A stretch of DNA of 64,000 bases, taken from Aureibaculum marinum (GTDB lineage: Bacteria > Bacteroidota > Bacteroidia > Flavobacteriales > Flavobacteriaceae). The position numbers and the translations under genes were made by a program. The notes below the pieces were generated by a model. The model was not told the DNA's origin. It searched no databases and saw nothing but the letters and a program-made list of their open reading frames with translations. The stretch is from the NCBI RefSeq assembly GCF_003813905.1, contig NZ_RPFJ01000009.1, forward strand, positions 62,001 through 126,000, read 5' to 3'. This document shows positions 25,243-33,888 of the stretch, piece after piece; the stretch's first letter is position 1, and the number at the start of each line of letters is the position of its first letter.

Positions 25243-25746
25243 ATGGATATACTTTTATTAATAATTGGTGGATGCCTAATGATACTAGGGTTAATCGGGT
25301 CATTTTTACCTGTTTTACCAGGACCTTTTACAGGATGGCTCGGACTTTTAATTTTACACCTAACCAATGCCATACCTATGAACTGGACTTTTTTAGGCAT
25401 AACCCTTGGTGTTGCTTTGCTTATTTGGGTGCTTGACTACATTATACCGGCAGTAGGAACAAAAAAATTTGGAGGAAGCAAATCTGGAGCCATTGGCACC
25501 ACGATAGGTTTATTAGTAGGACTGTTCTCTCCTATTCCTTTCGGCTTTATTATAGGTGCATTTGTAGGTGCTTTTATTGGTGAACTAATGCACGACAGTA
25601 AAGACACTAAAAGAGCCATCAAAGCTAGTTTTGGTTCTTTTCTTGGTTTTTTATTCTCTACAACTGTAAAATTTCTAGTAAGTCTAGTGTTTTTAGTATT
25701 GTTTATCAGTAAAGCTTATGACAATTGGTATCAATTAATAGGATAG
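25243..25746 (+). CDS. DUF456 family membrane protein
   Basis: 167 residues, almost entirely hydrophobic, with about four to five transmembrane segments. Glycine-rich motifs LPVLPGPFTGWLGLLILH near residue 25 and GTTIGLLVGLFSPIPFGFIIGAFVGAFIGE near 90-115 are diagnostic of DUF456. The function is unknown. It is divergent from the BlaI operon and may share the palindromic operator between them. A hairpin terminator follows. Confidence 0.9.
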   Translation: MDILLLIIGGCLMILGLIGSFLPVLPGPFTGWLGLLILHLTNAIPMNWTFLGITLGVALLIWVLDYIIPAVGTKKFGGSKSGAIGTTIGLLVGLFSPIPFGFIIGAFVGAFIGELMHDSKDTKRAIKASFGSFLGFLFSTTVKFLVSLVFLVLFISKAYDNWYQLIG

Positions 25747-25767
25747 GAAATCAATATAGATAATAGC

Positions 25768-25801
25768 AAAAAGGAGCTCCTAAATAGGCAACTCCTTTTC
25801 T
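25768..25801 (+). terminator. Terminator after the DUF456 gene
   Basis: Stem AAAAGGAG/CTCCTTTT (about 25769-25776 with 25792-25799). A second hairpin AATATCT/AGATATT at 25826-25844, followed by TCTTTTTT, lies just beyond and may back it up. Confidence 0.65.
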
Positions 25802-25844
25802 ATGAATTGGGTCAAAATGTTTTCTAATATCTAAGAGAGATATT

Positions 25845-26029
25845 TCTTTTTTAGTTGATTGATTTTTGTAAATGTTTCTTTTTAGGGACTTATAAAAAGT
25901 TTACTTTATGTTTCACTTACATCAATAAAACAATTTACTTAAAAAAACTCCTACCCTAATAGTATTTCTTATCAAAAACATTACTCCATATTTTCTTCGG
26001 TATTGCAAAAATTAACACGCTACTTTTAG
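25845..26029. other. Non-coding gap
   Basis: AT-rich DNA between the DUF456 terminators and the aldehyde dehydrogenase promoter region. No gene, repeat or RNA feature found. Confidence 0.6.
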
Positions 26030-26037
26030 TACCTTTG
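26030..26037 (+). promoter_or_regulatory. Candidate -7 element for the aldehyde dehydrogenase gene
   Basis: TACCTTTG matches TAnnTTTG, 56 bp upstream of the start codon. No well-placed -33 TTTG is evident. Confidence 0.35.
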
Positions 26038-26093
26038 AAGATATCAATTGCTACTCAAAAAACACAATAAACTTTTACCAAAAAAAATAAAGG

Positions 26094-27452
26094 ATGAGCA
26101 CTATAAAAACAGTAAATCCATACAACGGAAAACAAATTGCTGAATATAAAGAACATTCCAACAGTGAGATAAATGAACTATTATCACAATCACAAAACAC
26201 TTTTTACGACTGGAAACTAACATCCATTCCAGAAAGAGTAACCCTTTTAAAAAAACTAAGTAATTTACTTCTTAAAAAGAAAGAAGAATTAGCAGCATTA
26301 ATAACAGCAGAAATGGGTAAACCAATTAAACAAAGTATTGCTGAAATAGAAAAATGCAGTACTGTTTGTGAATTTTATGCTATTAATGCTGATGACTTTT
26401 TAGCAGATGAACTGATAGATACCGAAGCACAAGAAAGCTTTATAAGTTACGATCCGTTAGGTTGCATATTAGCCATTATGCCTTGGAATTTTCCTTTTTG
26501 GCAAGTATTTCGTTTTGCAGCTCCTACGTTAACTGCAGGTAATACAGCCATTTTAAAACATGCATCAAATACTACTGGCTGTGCTCTTGCTATTCAAAAT
26601 TTATTTGAAGAAGCCGGTTATCCAAAAGGATGCTTCCAAACCGTAATTGCAGGGCATAAAAAAATAGAAACTATAATTGAAAATGATATTGTAAAAGCTG
26701 TTACATTAACTGGTAGTGAAAACGCAGGACGTAAAATTGCAGCTATTGCTGGTAAAAATTTAAAAAAATCAGTATTAGAATTAGGAGGAAACAATGCTTG
26801 TATTGTTTGGGAAGATGCCAATTTAGATTTGTATTTAGACACCATGGTTAATTCTAGAATGTTAAATGCAGGCCAAAGTTGTATTGCTGCAAAAAGATTT
26901 ATAGTTGTTGAGGATATTTATGACGAATTTTTAAATAAATTTAAAGATAAAATCAGTCAACTAAAAGTGGGTAACCCAATGGATACCTCAACAGATATTG
27001 CCACCTTAGCAAGAGCAGACTTAGCTAAAAAAGTTAAAGAACAGGTTGATGATTCTATTAAAAAAGGAGCGATAGTTTACTTTGGTAATGCATGTAAAAA
27101 CACCACTTACCAACCCACAATTATAACTAATGTAAAACCTGACATGCCTTTATTTAACGAAGAAATTTTTGGCCCTGTAGCCGCAATAATAAAAGCAAAA
27201 AACAGAGCAGAAACTATACAAATGGCTTCCAATACCAAATTTGGATTAGGCACAATGCTTTTTACAGAAGATATAGAAGCTGCTAGAGCACAAATTGACC
27301 ATATAGAAGATGGTTCTTTTTTTGTAAATGAACTTACTAAATCAGATGCTAGATTGCCCTTTGGAGGTACAAAAATTTCAGGATATGGTAGAGAACTTTC
27401 TAAAGAAGGAATGTTAGCTTTTGTCAACAAAAAAACGGTTTATGTAAAATAG
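26094..27452 (+). CDS. NAD(P)-dependent succinate-semialdehyde dehydrogenase-like aldehyde dehydrogenase
   Basis: 452 residues of the aldehyde dehydrogenase superfamily, in the shorter succinate-semialdehyde subgroup. Signatures are IMPWNFPFWQVFRFAAP, the cofactor loop TLTGSENAGRKIA, the general-base Glu in LELGGNNACIV, the catalytic Cys in NAGQSCIAAKRF, and FNEEIFGPVAAI near the C-terminus. It would oxidise succinate semialdehyde (or a similar short semialdehyde) to the acid, using NAD+ or NADP+. It is 175 bp upstream of a large PLP-fold protein on the same strand. No GABA transaminase or glutamate decarboxylase gene is recognisable nearby. Confidence 0.85.
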   Translation: MSTIKTVNPYNGKQIAEYKEHSNSEINELLSQSQNTFYDWKLTSIPERVTLLKKLSNLLLKKKEELAALITAEMGKPIKQSIAEIEKCSTVCEFYAINADDFLADELIDTEAQESFISYDPLGCILAIMPWNFPFWQVFRFAAPTLTAGNTAILKHASNTTGCALAIQNLFEEAGYPKGCFQTVIAGHKKIETIIENDIVKAVTLTGSENAGRKIAAIAGKNLKKSVLELGGNNACIVWEDANLDLYLDTMVNSRMLNAGQSCIAAKRFIVVEDIYDEFLNKFKDKISQLKVGNPMDTSTDIATLARADLAKKVKEQVDDSIKKGAIVYFGNACKNTTYQPTIITNVKPDMPLFNEEIFGPVAAIIKAKNRAETIQMASNTKFGLGTMLFTEDIEAARAQIDHIEDGSFFVNELTKSDARLPFGGTKISGYGRELSKEGMLAFVNKKTVYVK

Positions 27453-27627
27453 GGCTCTATTCCTTCCAAATTTGTCAGTAAATTAGTTTTAAAAACTGCT
27501 TATCATTTGTTTACTTTCCGTTAAAAATTACTAAACTTAGATATAGGCATAGTTGCTATTTTTTCATACCTTAGATGCGACAAAATAGCACCCTATTCTA
27601 ATGCAACTATTTTAGATAAAAAGACCC

Positions 27628-29700
27628 ATGACAGATAATGTAATTATAGAAAATCAGTATAAAAGAACTCGCTTATTTGAAAAAGAAAATGTGAATTATC
27701 TGGTTCATGTTTTAAAACGATTTAATACAGTACCAAAAATTAATAACATCAATATTATTGCTTCTTCTGACAAGCCTAATACATTTAAAATTGTACCTAA
27801 TAAAGCTATTATAATTGGGCAATCTCTTTTAAAAAATCCGGTATTAGCTTTAGTCTATTTAAGATATGGTATTGAATGGCAACTTTGGTTTAAAGCATTA
27901 AATACTGAAAAAAAAGATACTATTTTATGTGACATAGCGGCTCTTGAAGTAACTAGAATATTTTATAAGTTATTATTTAAAGATGATAAAGAAAAATTAA
28001 AATCTCTTGATTCTTACTTAATTAATTTAATTAAAAGTGATGAAGATTTAGACACCAAATCTTTGTCAAAATATAAAGATTTAGAAGCTTTTCATGGACT
28101 AGAAAGTAAAACTAGAACTTTTAAAGAATCTTGGAAACCTATTGTTGAAAATTTGGCAAAACCTACTGAATATTTATTAATGGCAGGTGGTGATCTTAGA
28201 TTAAATATTGACGAAATTAATTTATTAAACAAATATGGATGTAGACCATTTCCAAGACCGGATGCCTTTACATTTGCTTCTTCAACCGCTACAAGTGTAT
28301 CTAATTTTGCATTTGACAAAACAGACAAGGTTAGAAGTATATTAATTAAAAATAGCTTAAAAAATGGGTTTAAAAATGCTACTATTCAGTTTTCTGAATT
28401 GCTAAAAAACAATTTGAGAAAAATTTTTAAACTCAGTAATGAATGTGAAATAATATTTTCTCCTTCAGGTACAGATTCTGCATTGCAAATAGCAGCCATA
28501 ACTCAAATTATTTCTGATAAAGACATTACACATATTTTAGTAGCTTCTGATGAAACTGGTAGTGGTGTACCTGCAGCATTAAAAGGATGTCATTTTGAAA
28601 ACACAACCGCTCTAAATTATCCTGTAAAAAAAGGAGAAAAAATTGATGGTTTTAGAGATATTGATTTAATAAAAATTCCTTTTAGAGACCAAAACGGAAC
28701 TTTAAAACCATCAAGCCAATTAGACAAAGAAATATTTAATGCCGTTTCTGAAACTAATAAATTGGGCAGACATGTAGTATTACACACTATGGATCATTCA
28801 AAATTAGGATATCAATCTCCTAGTAAAAAGATGATGCATGATTTAGATACACTTGACAATTTATCAATACAAATTGTTGTAGATGCAGCCCAACTTAGAT
28901 TAGATCCAACAGACATACAAAATTATTTAAACAAAGGCTACATTGTAACGATAACAGGTAGCAAATACTTTACAGGTCCTCCATATTCTGGAGCATTAAT
29001 TATTCCTAAAAAAGTTGGTAAATTAATTCATTCTGTAAAAAATGTATTGCCTAAAGGATTAACCAACTATTACAATCATTCTGACTGGCCAACTTCATGG
29101 TTATGTTCAAATGACTTATCTGACGGATACAATTATGGCTCTTATATGCGTTGGAATGCTGCCATAGTTGAAATGGAAAGGTATTACAAGACTCCTATTT
29201 TATATAGAAATATGGGTATTGAAATGTTTTGCAATTTTGTAGAAGATTCTATTAAAGATGCTTCTTTTTTAGAACCAATTTATGATAGCGAAACTAAAAC
29301 CAACAGTTATAATAGTAAAGAATTTGGTATAAGAAATGTACGTACCATTTTCCCTTTCTTTATTCTTAAAAACAACGAGGTTTTATCTGTTGCAAATGTT
29401 AAAAAACTATATACACTTTTAAATTCTGACTTATCAGATCATTTTAAAAATGCTCCTCTAGAAATTATTAGACTTGCAGCTCAAAAATGTCATATTGGAC
29501 AAGCTGTAAATGTAAAATATAATAATGCTATTGAAAGTGCCATTTTAAGAATTAGCTTAGGAGCTAGAGTAATTTCAGAAAGCTGGGTAAATAGAGATAT
29601 TAGCCTGTTTTTCAGAAATATAGAAGCACAAATGGATCAAATTACGGTTATTATTAAAAAAATAGAATTGATTCTTAATGATCCTGATTTGTTAGACTAA
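27628..29700 (+). CDS. Large PLP-dependent fold-type I (aminotransferase class V-like) enzyme with unknown N-terminal domain
   Basis: 690 residues. The first 190 or so match nothing I recognise. From about 200 to 690 it is a PLP-dependent fold-type I domain. CEIIFSPSGTDSALQIAA (about 273-290) is the phosphate-binding loop, IVVDAAQLRLDP holds the Asp (419) that pairs with the pyridine nitrogen, and ITGSKYFTGPPYSGALIIP holds the Schiff-base Lys446. Such domain order fits an aminotransferase, decarboxylase or lyase; the substrate is not predictable. The preceding gene is a semialdehyde dehydrogenase, so a paired amine-to-acid pathway is conceivable. No frameshift or truncation is visible. The gene is rich in AT, like its neighbours. 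Confidence 0.7.
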   Translation: MTDNVIIENQYKRTRLFEKENVNYLVHVLKRFNTVPKINNINIIASSDKPNTFKIVPNKAIIIGQSLLKNPVLALVYLRYGIEWQLWFKALNTEKKDTILCDIAALEVTRIFYKLLFKDDKEKLKSLDSYLINLIKSDEDLDTKSLSKYKDLEAFHGLESKTRTFKESWKPIVENLAKPTEYLLMAGGDLRLNIDEINLLNKYGCRPFPRPDAFTFASSTATSVSNFAFDKTDKVRSILIKNSLKNGFKNATIQFSELLKNNLRKIFKLSNECEIIFSPSGTDSALQIAAITQIISDKDITHILVASDETGSGVPAALKGCHFENTTALNYPVKKGEKIDGFRDIDLIKIPFRDQNGTLKPSSQLDKEIFNAVSETNKLGRHVVLHTMDHSKLGYQSPSKKMMHDLDTLDNLSIQIVVDAAQLRLDPTDIQNYLNKGYIVTITGSKYFTGPPYSGALIIPKKVGKLIHSVKNVLPKGLTNYYNHSDWPTSWLCSNDLSDGYNYGSYMRWNAAIVEMERYYKTPILYRNMGIEMFCNFVEDSIKDASFLEPIYDSETKTNSYNSKEFGIRNVRTIFPFFILKNNEVLSVANVKKLYTLLNSDLSDHFKNAPLEIIRLAAQKCHIGQAVNVKYNNAIESAILRISLGARVISESWVNRDISLFFRNIEAQMDQITVIIKKIELILNDPDLLD

Positions 29701-29832
29701 TTGATATATACGGATTAGTAGTTTATAGATACTGGCAATGGTTGTACGTATAATGAGCTGAAAGCACCTATATAAGACTTTCTGCTGCGTCACTAGACCT
29801 TGCCTTCTTATAATCGTAATATATTAATACCT

Positions 29833-29858
29833 AATTCTAAAACCTCAATAAAACAAAA
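29833..29858. repeat. 26-bp direct repeat, left copy
   Basis: Begins AATTCTAAAACCTC and matches 31095-31120 at 25 of 26 positions. The two copies bracket the SH3-like gene (29944-30867) about 1.26 kb apart. The gap before it (29701-29832) holds no gene. Confidence 0.7.
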
Positions 29859-29943
29859 GATAGTACACAACATATTTAAATTTTAGAGTTAATAAAATAT
29901 AATTATTTTTATAACTCAGATATAGTTTAATTAGTCGTGAAAC

Positions 29944-30867
29944 ATGAGAAGATTAATTTATTTAATAGTATTTATTTCGAACTACTTACTATCCCAAAAT
30001 GTAACAACTAAATTTTTCACAAAAGGTTATATAAACTTAGAACCTAAAATAATGACAGAATCAGTTTGTTCATTTAAAAAAGGAAAAACTGTTGGTATAA
30101 TCTCCTATTTTGGTCTTGATTGGTGGAAAGTAAACTTTAATGACTGTATAGGGTATGTGAAATCTAATGTTTTAATATTAAATGATGATATGGAAAATCT
30201 GAAAACGCAAAAATTAAGAAATGACGAATTTTTGCTTAAGGAGTCTATGCAGATTAAAGATAGCATTAGTCTAATCAAGATTAAACAAGATAGTATTGCT
30301 TTAATTAATAAAAAAAAGGATAGTATTCGAATTAAGAAAGCTATAAAAGATTCTACAGTAATTGCTTTTGTAAAAAAAGGGGCGAAGTTCAGAGTTAACC
30401 CAGATTTAATGTCCGAATTATTAATCCCCGAATTAAAAGAAAGTAAAGAAGTTATATTAAAAGATTACAAAAATCGATATTTTAAAGCATGTATTGATTC
30501 CAAGTGTGGATTTATTAATAGTATTTGGGTTATTGAGAATAAAGATGTCAAAGAACTAGTAAGAGTTAGAAAGATAGAAAGTATTGCTAGAAAATATCAA
30601 GAAAGCTTAAAAAGGATTGAATTAAAAGAGCAAGAAAGAATAAAACAAGAAAAAAGAATCTTAAAAAAATACGGAAAGAAAATATATGATAAACTAAAAG
30701 CTGGATATTATTGGATTGGTATGAATAAAGAAATGACAATTTTTTCACTAGGCGAACCTAATGACATAAACAAAAGCGTTGGTTCTTGGGGAGTTCATGA
30801 GCAATGGGTTTATGAAGGCTTGTATTTATATTTTGAAAATGGTATTGTAACTTCATATCAAAATTGA
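29944..30867 (+). CDS. Secreted protein with SH3-like repeats, coiled coil and a conserved C-terminal domain
   Basis: 307 residues, no known function. A signal peptide (LIYLIVFISNYLLSQ) is followed by two SH3-like beta units: residues 20-80 (KGKTVGIISYFGLDWWKVN) and about 140-200 (KKGAKFRVNPDL). Between and after them lie Lys/Glu-rich helical stretches (about 90-130 and 210-245), probably coiled coil. The C-terminal 60 residues hold WIGMNKEMTIFSLGEP and SVGSWGVHEQWVYEG, a module resembling the small SmpA-like fold at the end of many envelope proteins. The gene lies between 26-bp direct repeats and upstream of tRNA-Asp, so it may be an inserted accessory gene. Confidence 0.7.
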   Translation: MRRLIYLIVFISNYLLSQNVTTKFFTKGYINLEPKIMTESVCSFKKGKTVGIISYFGLDWWKVNFNDCIGYVKSNVLILNDDMENLKTQKLRNDEFLLKESMQIKDSISLIKIKQDSIALINKKKDSIRIKKAIKDSTVIAFVKKGAKFRVNPDLMSELLIPELKESKEVILKDYKNRYFKACIDSKCGFINSIWVIENKDVKELVRVRKIESIARKYQESLKRIELKEQERIKQEKRILKKYGKKIYDKLKAGYYWIGMNKEMTIFSLGEPNDINKSVGSWGVHEQWVYEGLYLYFENGIVTSYQN

Positions 30868-31094
30868 CAAAATTTAAAGAATCATATTACTATCAATGAT
30901 AGTTTTTGACACTATAAAAAACTTTAAGCTATATAGTCTCATTCCTCTAATCATTGTACATTAACTAAAATTAGGATTTGTTACCATCTATTCATTTGCA
31001 ATAAGTTCTAGACAATCTATTTTGGTGTGTAAGAAAATCTTATAATGCAAAAAAGAAAATTTATATTTTCAAGTAAATTGTTGGAAATATATTG
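30868..31094. other. Non-coding gap
   Basis: AT-rich DNA between the SH3-like gene and the right repeat. No convincing gene, RNA or further repeat. Confidence 0.6.
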
Positions 31095-31120
31095 AATTCT
31101 AAAACCTCTATAAAACAAAA
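31095..31120. repeat. 26-bp direct repeat, right copy
   Basis: Matches 29833-29858 with one substitution (A to T). It runs into the terminator hairpin downstream of tRNA-Asp. Confidence 0.7.
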
Positions 31121-31145
31121 AAGCATCCCATTTGGGAAGCTTTTC
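31115..31145 (-). terminator. Intrinsic terminator of tRNA-Asp
   Basis: Stem AAAAGCATCCC/GGGAAGCTTTT (one mismatch) at 31119-31144, with a U run on the minus strand. It lies about 95 bp beyond the tRNA 3' end. Confidence 0.7.
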
Positions 31146-31237
31146 ATCGACTAACTCTTTAAGCTAGAGTAATTTATATGTAAATTACTAAAAACAACAC
31201 AACATTATTAAAACTTCTCGACTTTTAGAAATTTTAG

Positions 31238-31311
31238 CGGTCTGGACGGGACTCGAACCCGCGACCCCCTGCGTGACAGGCAGGTATTCTAACCAGCTGA
31301 ACTACCAAACC
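31238..31311 (-). tRNA. tRNA-Asp, anticodon GUC
   Basis: Complete cloverleaf: acceptor GGTTTGG/CCAGACC with discriminator G, D arm AGTTCAGCTGGTTAGAAT, anticodon stem CCTGC/GCAGG with loop CTGTCAC (GTC, complement of 31275-31277) and T arm GCGGG-TTCGAGT-CCCGT. CCA is not encoded. It has its own promoter at 31329-31360. Confidence 0.95.
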
Positions 31312-31328
31312 GTTGCTTAAAGCGAGTG

Positions 31329-31360
31329 CAAATATAAACTCGTTTTTTAAAATAGCAAAA
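31329..31360 (-). promoter_or_regulatory. Promoter of tRNA-Asp
   Basis: On the minus strand TTTTG (31360-31356) is separated by exactly 19 nt from TATATTTG (31336-31329). This is a textbook Bacteroidota primary-sigma promoter (TTTG / TAnnTTTG), 18 bp from the tRNA 5' end. Confidence 0.85.
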
Positions 31361-31375
31361 CCTTTTGCAAAATAT

Positions 31376-32299
31376 TTACAAAAATCTTTTTCTACTGACT
31401 AAATAAGTAGTGAGAATCTGCTCAAAACCTTGATTTATATCTACAGGAACATATTCAATTTTATACTGCATACACTTCATTTTCAAAGCATTAAAATACT
31501 TCTCTACAATAGACTTATACCCTTCCTTAACAGTATCAGCATATAAATTAATAAATTCTCCAGTTTCTACATCTACAAATCTTTTTGGAGTATTATCAAA
31601 ATTAAAATTTAACTCTTTTTGACTGTCAAAGGTATGAAACAGTACTACTTCGTGCTTATTGTACTTTAAATGACGTAAAGCTTCAAATAAACTTTCTTCT
31701 TCTTTATCTGCCTGAAACATATCTGTAAATAGAAATAATAACGACCTTCTATGAATTTTATCTGCTACCTCATGCAATGCATCAAAAGTTTTTGTTTTTG
31801 CCTTAGATTGCTCTGTTAAAAGTTTTTCTAATTGATGCAATAGCATTCGTCTATGCCTTTCACTTCCTTTGGCAGGAGCATAATATTCGTTTACATCTGA
31901 ATAAACACTTAGCCCATAAGCATCTCGTTGGCGTTTCAAAATTTCTAATAATGCAGCAGAAGCAATAACTGAAAATCCTATTTTATTTAAGTGCTCTAAA
32001 TTAGGATTTTTGATCTGAGGATAGTGCATTGATGCCGAATTATCAATAATTAAATGGCATCTTAAATTTGTTTCTTCTTCGTATCGCTTTACAAAAAGCT
32101 TATCTGTTTTGGCAAATAACTTCCAGTCAATATGTTTTGTACTTTCACCTTTATTATACAAACGATGTTCTGCAAATTCAACTGAAAAGCCATGAAATGG
32201 ACTTTTATGCAACCCTGTAATAAAACCTTCAACCACCTGATTGGCTAACAACTCTAAGTTTTTTATTCCGCTAATATTTTTCGCTTCTTGAATGGACAT
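31376..32299 (-). CDS. DUF58 domain protein (VWA-like fold)
   Basis: 307 residues. It has the DUF58 motif RLYNKGESTKHIDWKLFAKTDKLFVKRYEEE near residues 45-80, followed by a VWA-like fold with the MIDAS-type LIIDNSASMHYP (about 86-97) and FLFTDMFQADKEEE. No transmembrane segments are visible. Known: DUF58 proteins usually act with MoxR ATPases in envelope or metal-dependent assembly systems. No MoxR gene is visible in this stretch, so the partner must be elsewhere. The start is the ATG at 32299. Confidence 0.85.
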   Translation of the reverse strand: MSIQEAKNISGIKNLELLANQVVEGFITGLHKSPFHGFSVEFAEHRLYNKGESTKHIDWKLFAKTDKLFVKRYEEETNLRCHLIIDNSASMHYPQIKNPNLEHLNKIGFSVIASAALLEILKRQRDAYGLSVYSDVNEYYAPAKGSERHRRMLLHQLEKLLTEQSKAKTKTFDALHEVADKIHRRSLLFLFTDMFQADKEEESLFEALRHLKYNKHEVVLFHTFDSQKELNFNFDNTPKRFVDVETGEFINLYADTVKEGYKSIVEKYFNALKMKCMQYKIEYVPVDINQGFEQILTTYLVSRKRFL

Positions 32300-32384
32300 T
32301 AGAATGTATTTATTGAATGTTATTACCTTTTATAGGTTAGTAGTTCTCTAAAGTAATAATAACTACAGAATTTGGAAGTTAAAT

Positions 32385-32423
32385 AAAAAAGGTCTGTATC
32401 TAACATTGAAACAAACCTTTTTT
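32385..32423 (-). terminator. Terminator after trxA
   Basis: Stem AAAAAAGGTcTGT/ACAaACCTTTTTT (32385-32397 with 32411-32423; one mismatch) and 13-nt loop, with a U run in the minus direction. It separates trxA from the DUF58 gene. Confidence 0.75.
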
Positions 32424-32451
32424 ACAAAATCTAAGATATTTATATTTAATC

Positions 32452-32769
32452 TTAAATTAACGCTTCTAATTTTTCAGTATATGTTGCTTTTGGTGCTACA
32501 CCAACTTGTTTGTCAACTACTTCACCACCTTTAAATATTAAAATAGTAGGGATGTTTCTAACACCATATTTTGCAGCAAATTCTTGATTTGCATCTACAT
32601 CTACTTTTGCCACTACTGCTTTACCTTCAAAATCGGCACTTAATTCTTCAACTGTTGGAGCCAACATTCTACAAGGACCACACCAAGCTGCCCAAAAGTC
32701 AACTAAAACTGGTTTTTCTGATTTCAATACTACGTCTAAAAAATTAGCATCTGTAACTTCTATTGCCAT
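32452..32769 (-). CDS. trxA: Thioredoxin
   Basis: 105 residues, the standard length of cytosolic thioredoxin. The redox motif WCGPC (Cys30, Cys33) follows VLVDFWAA, the buried Asp of DVDANQEFAAKYGV is in place, and the cis-Pro sits in RNIPTILIF. No signal peptide. It reduces disulfides in cytosolic proteins and is the usual electron donor for PAPS/APS reductase, whose gene lies 14 kb away in the same window. A strong -7 motif (TACTTTTG) precedes it. Confidence 0.96.
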   Translation of the reverse strand: MAIEVTDANFLDVVLKSEKPVLVDFWAAWCGPCRMLAPTVEELSADFEGKAVVAKVDVDANQEFAAKYGVRNIPTILIFKGGEVVDKQVGVAPKATYTEKLEALI

Positions 32770-32807
32770 ATCGTTTATATTATTGTTATTACTATTATTA
32801 TAGATTA

Positions 32808-32815
32808 CAAAAGTA
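32808..32815 (-). promoter_or_regulatory. Candidate -7 element for trxA
   Basis: Reads TACTTTTG on the minus strand (TAnnTTTG), about 40 bp upstream of the start codon. A TTG lies only 13 nt upstream, so the -33 box is unclear. Confidence 0.45.
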
Positions 32816-32898
32816 GCAATTATTTTGTCAACTAAAATAAACTATAATTGCTTTTGCTTATGTTAGTATATAAAATAGTTATTTCCTTACAAATAACA

Positions 32899-33852
32899 TT
32901 AAAAAATGCCTTCTGCTACCGCCTTAATATTATCAGATTTACCCATAGAATAATAATGCAACACGGGTACACCTGCGGCTAACAACTCTTTAGATTGCTC
33001 AATACAATATTCTATTCCTACTTGCCTTACCTCTTTATTATCTTTACATTTTTCTACCTCTTTAATTAATTCTTCTGGCAAATCAATTTTAAATACTTGT
33101 GGTAATAATTGTAAATGTCGTTTTACAGCAATAGGTTTTATTCCTGGCAGTATTGGAACTGTAATTCCAATTTTTCTTGCAGCCTCTACAAAATCAAAGT
33201 ATTTTTTATTTTCAAAAAACATTTGCGTAACTACATAATCTGCTCCTGCATCTACTTTTTGTTTTAACCGTTTTAAATCAGTTTGTAGTGATGGTGCTTC
33301 TAAATGTTTTTCTGGATATCCGGCTACTCCAATACAAAAATCAGCTTTATCCTCTACATTTATTACATCGTGCAAATATTTTCCTGAATTTAGGTTTTGA
33401 ATTTGTTCAACCAATTCTGAAGCATAACTATGCCCTCCCTTTGTGGCTTTAAAATATTGCTCATGTTTCATAGCATCACCTCTAAGAGCCATCACATTTT
33501 CAATACCCAAATAATGACAATCTACCAATAAATATTCGGTTTCTTCTTTGGTAAAACCACCACACAATACATGTGGAACCGTATCTACATTATACTTGTG
33601 TTTTATTGCAGCACAAATACCTACGGTACCCGGACGCATTCTTGTAATTTTTCTATCTAACAGCCCTTCTTTATCAATATATACATACTCCTCTCTAGAA
33701 GTAGTTACATCAATAAACGGAGGCTTAAACTCCATTAAAGGATCAATATTATTATACAACTCTTGAATATTTCTACCTTTTTGAGGTGGAATAATTTCAA
33801 AAGAAAATAATGTTTTGCCTTTGGCTTGTTTTATATGTTCTGTTATTTTCAT
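32899..33852 (-). CDS. metF: Methylenetetrahydrofolate reductase
   Basis: 317 residues of the FAD-dependent TIM-barrel MetF. Signatures are FSFEIIPPQKGRNIQ with the catalytic Glu, DVTTSREEYVY, NVMALRGDAMKH, and DYVVTQMFFENKKYF with the folate and FAD contacts. It reduces methylene-THF to methyl-THF, the methyl donor for MetH. The gene is 36 bp downstream of the MetH cobalamin part and ends the S-box-controlled metH-metF operon. Confidence 0.95.
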   Translation of the reverse strand: MKITEHIKQAKGKTLFSFEIIPPQKGRNIQELYNNIDPLMEFKPPFIDVTTSREEYVYIDKEGLLDRKITRMRPGTVGICAAIKHKYNVDTVPHVLCGGFTKEETEYLLVDCHYLGIENVMALRGDAMKHEQYFKATKGGHSYASELVEQIQNLNSGKYLHDVINVEDKADFCIGVAGYPEKHLEAPSLQTDLKRLKQKVDAGADYVVTQMFFENKKYFDFVEAARKIGITVPILPGIKPIAVKRHLQLLPQVFKIDLPEELIKEVEKCKDNKEVRQVGIEYCIEQSKELLAAGVPVLHYYSMGKSDNIKAVAEGIF

Positions 33853-33888
33853 TCTTTATTAGGTTTGAGCAGTAAAAGAATACAATAC

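Noticed and set aside
29701-29943. A small gene or structured RNA in the gap before the SH3-like gene
   Set aside because: No open frame, convincing hairpin or T run is present beyond the 26-bp repeat.
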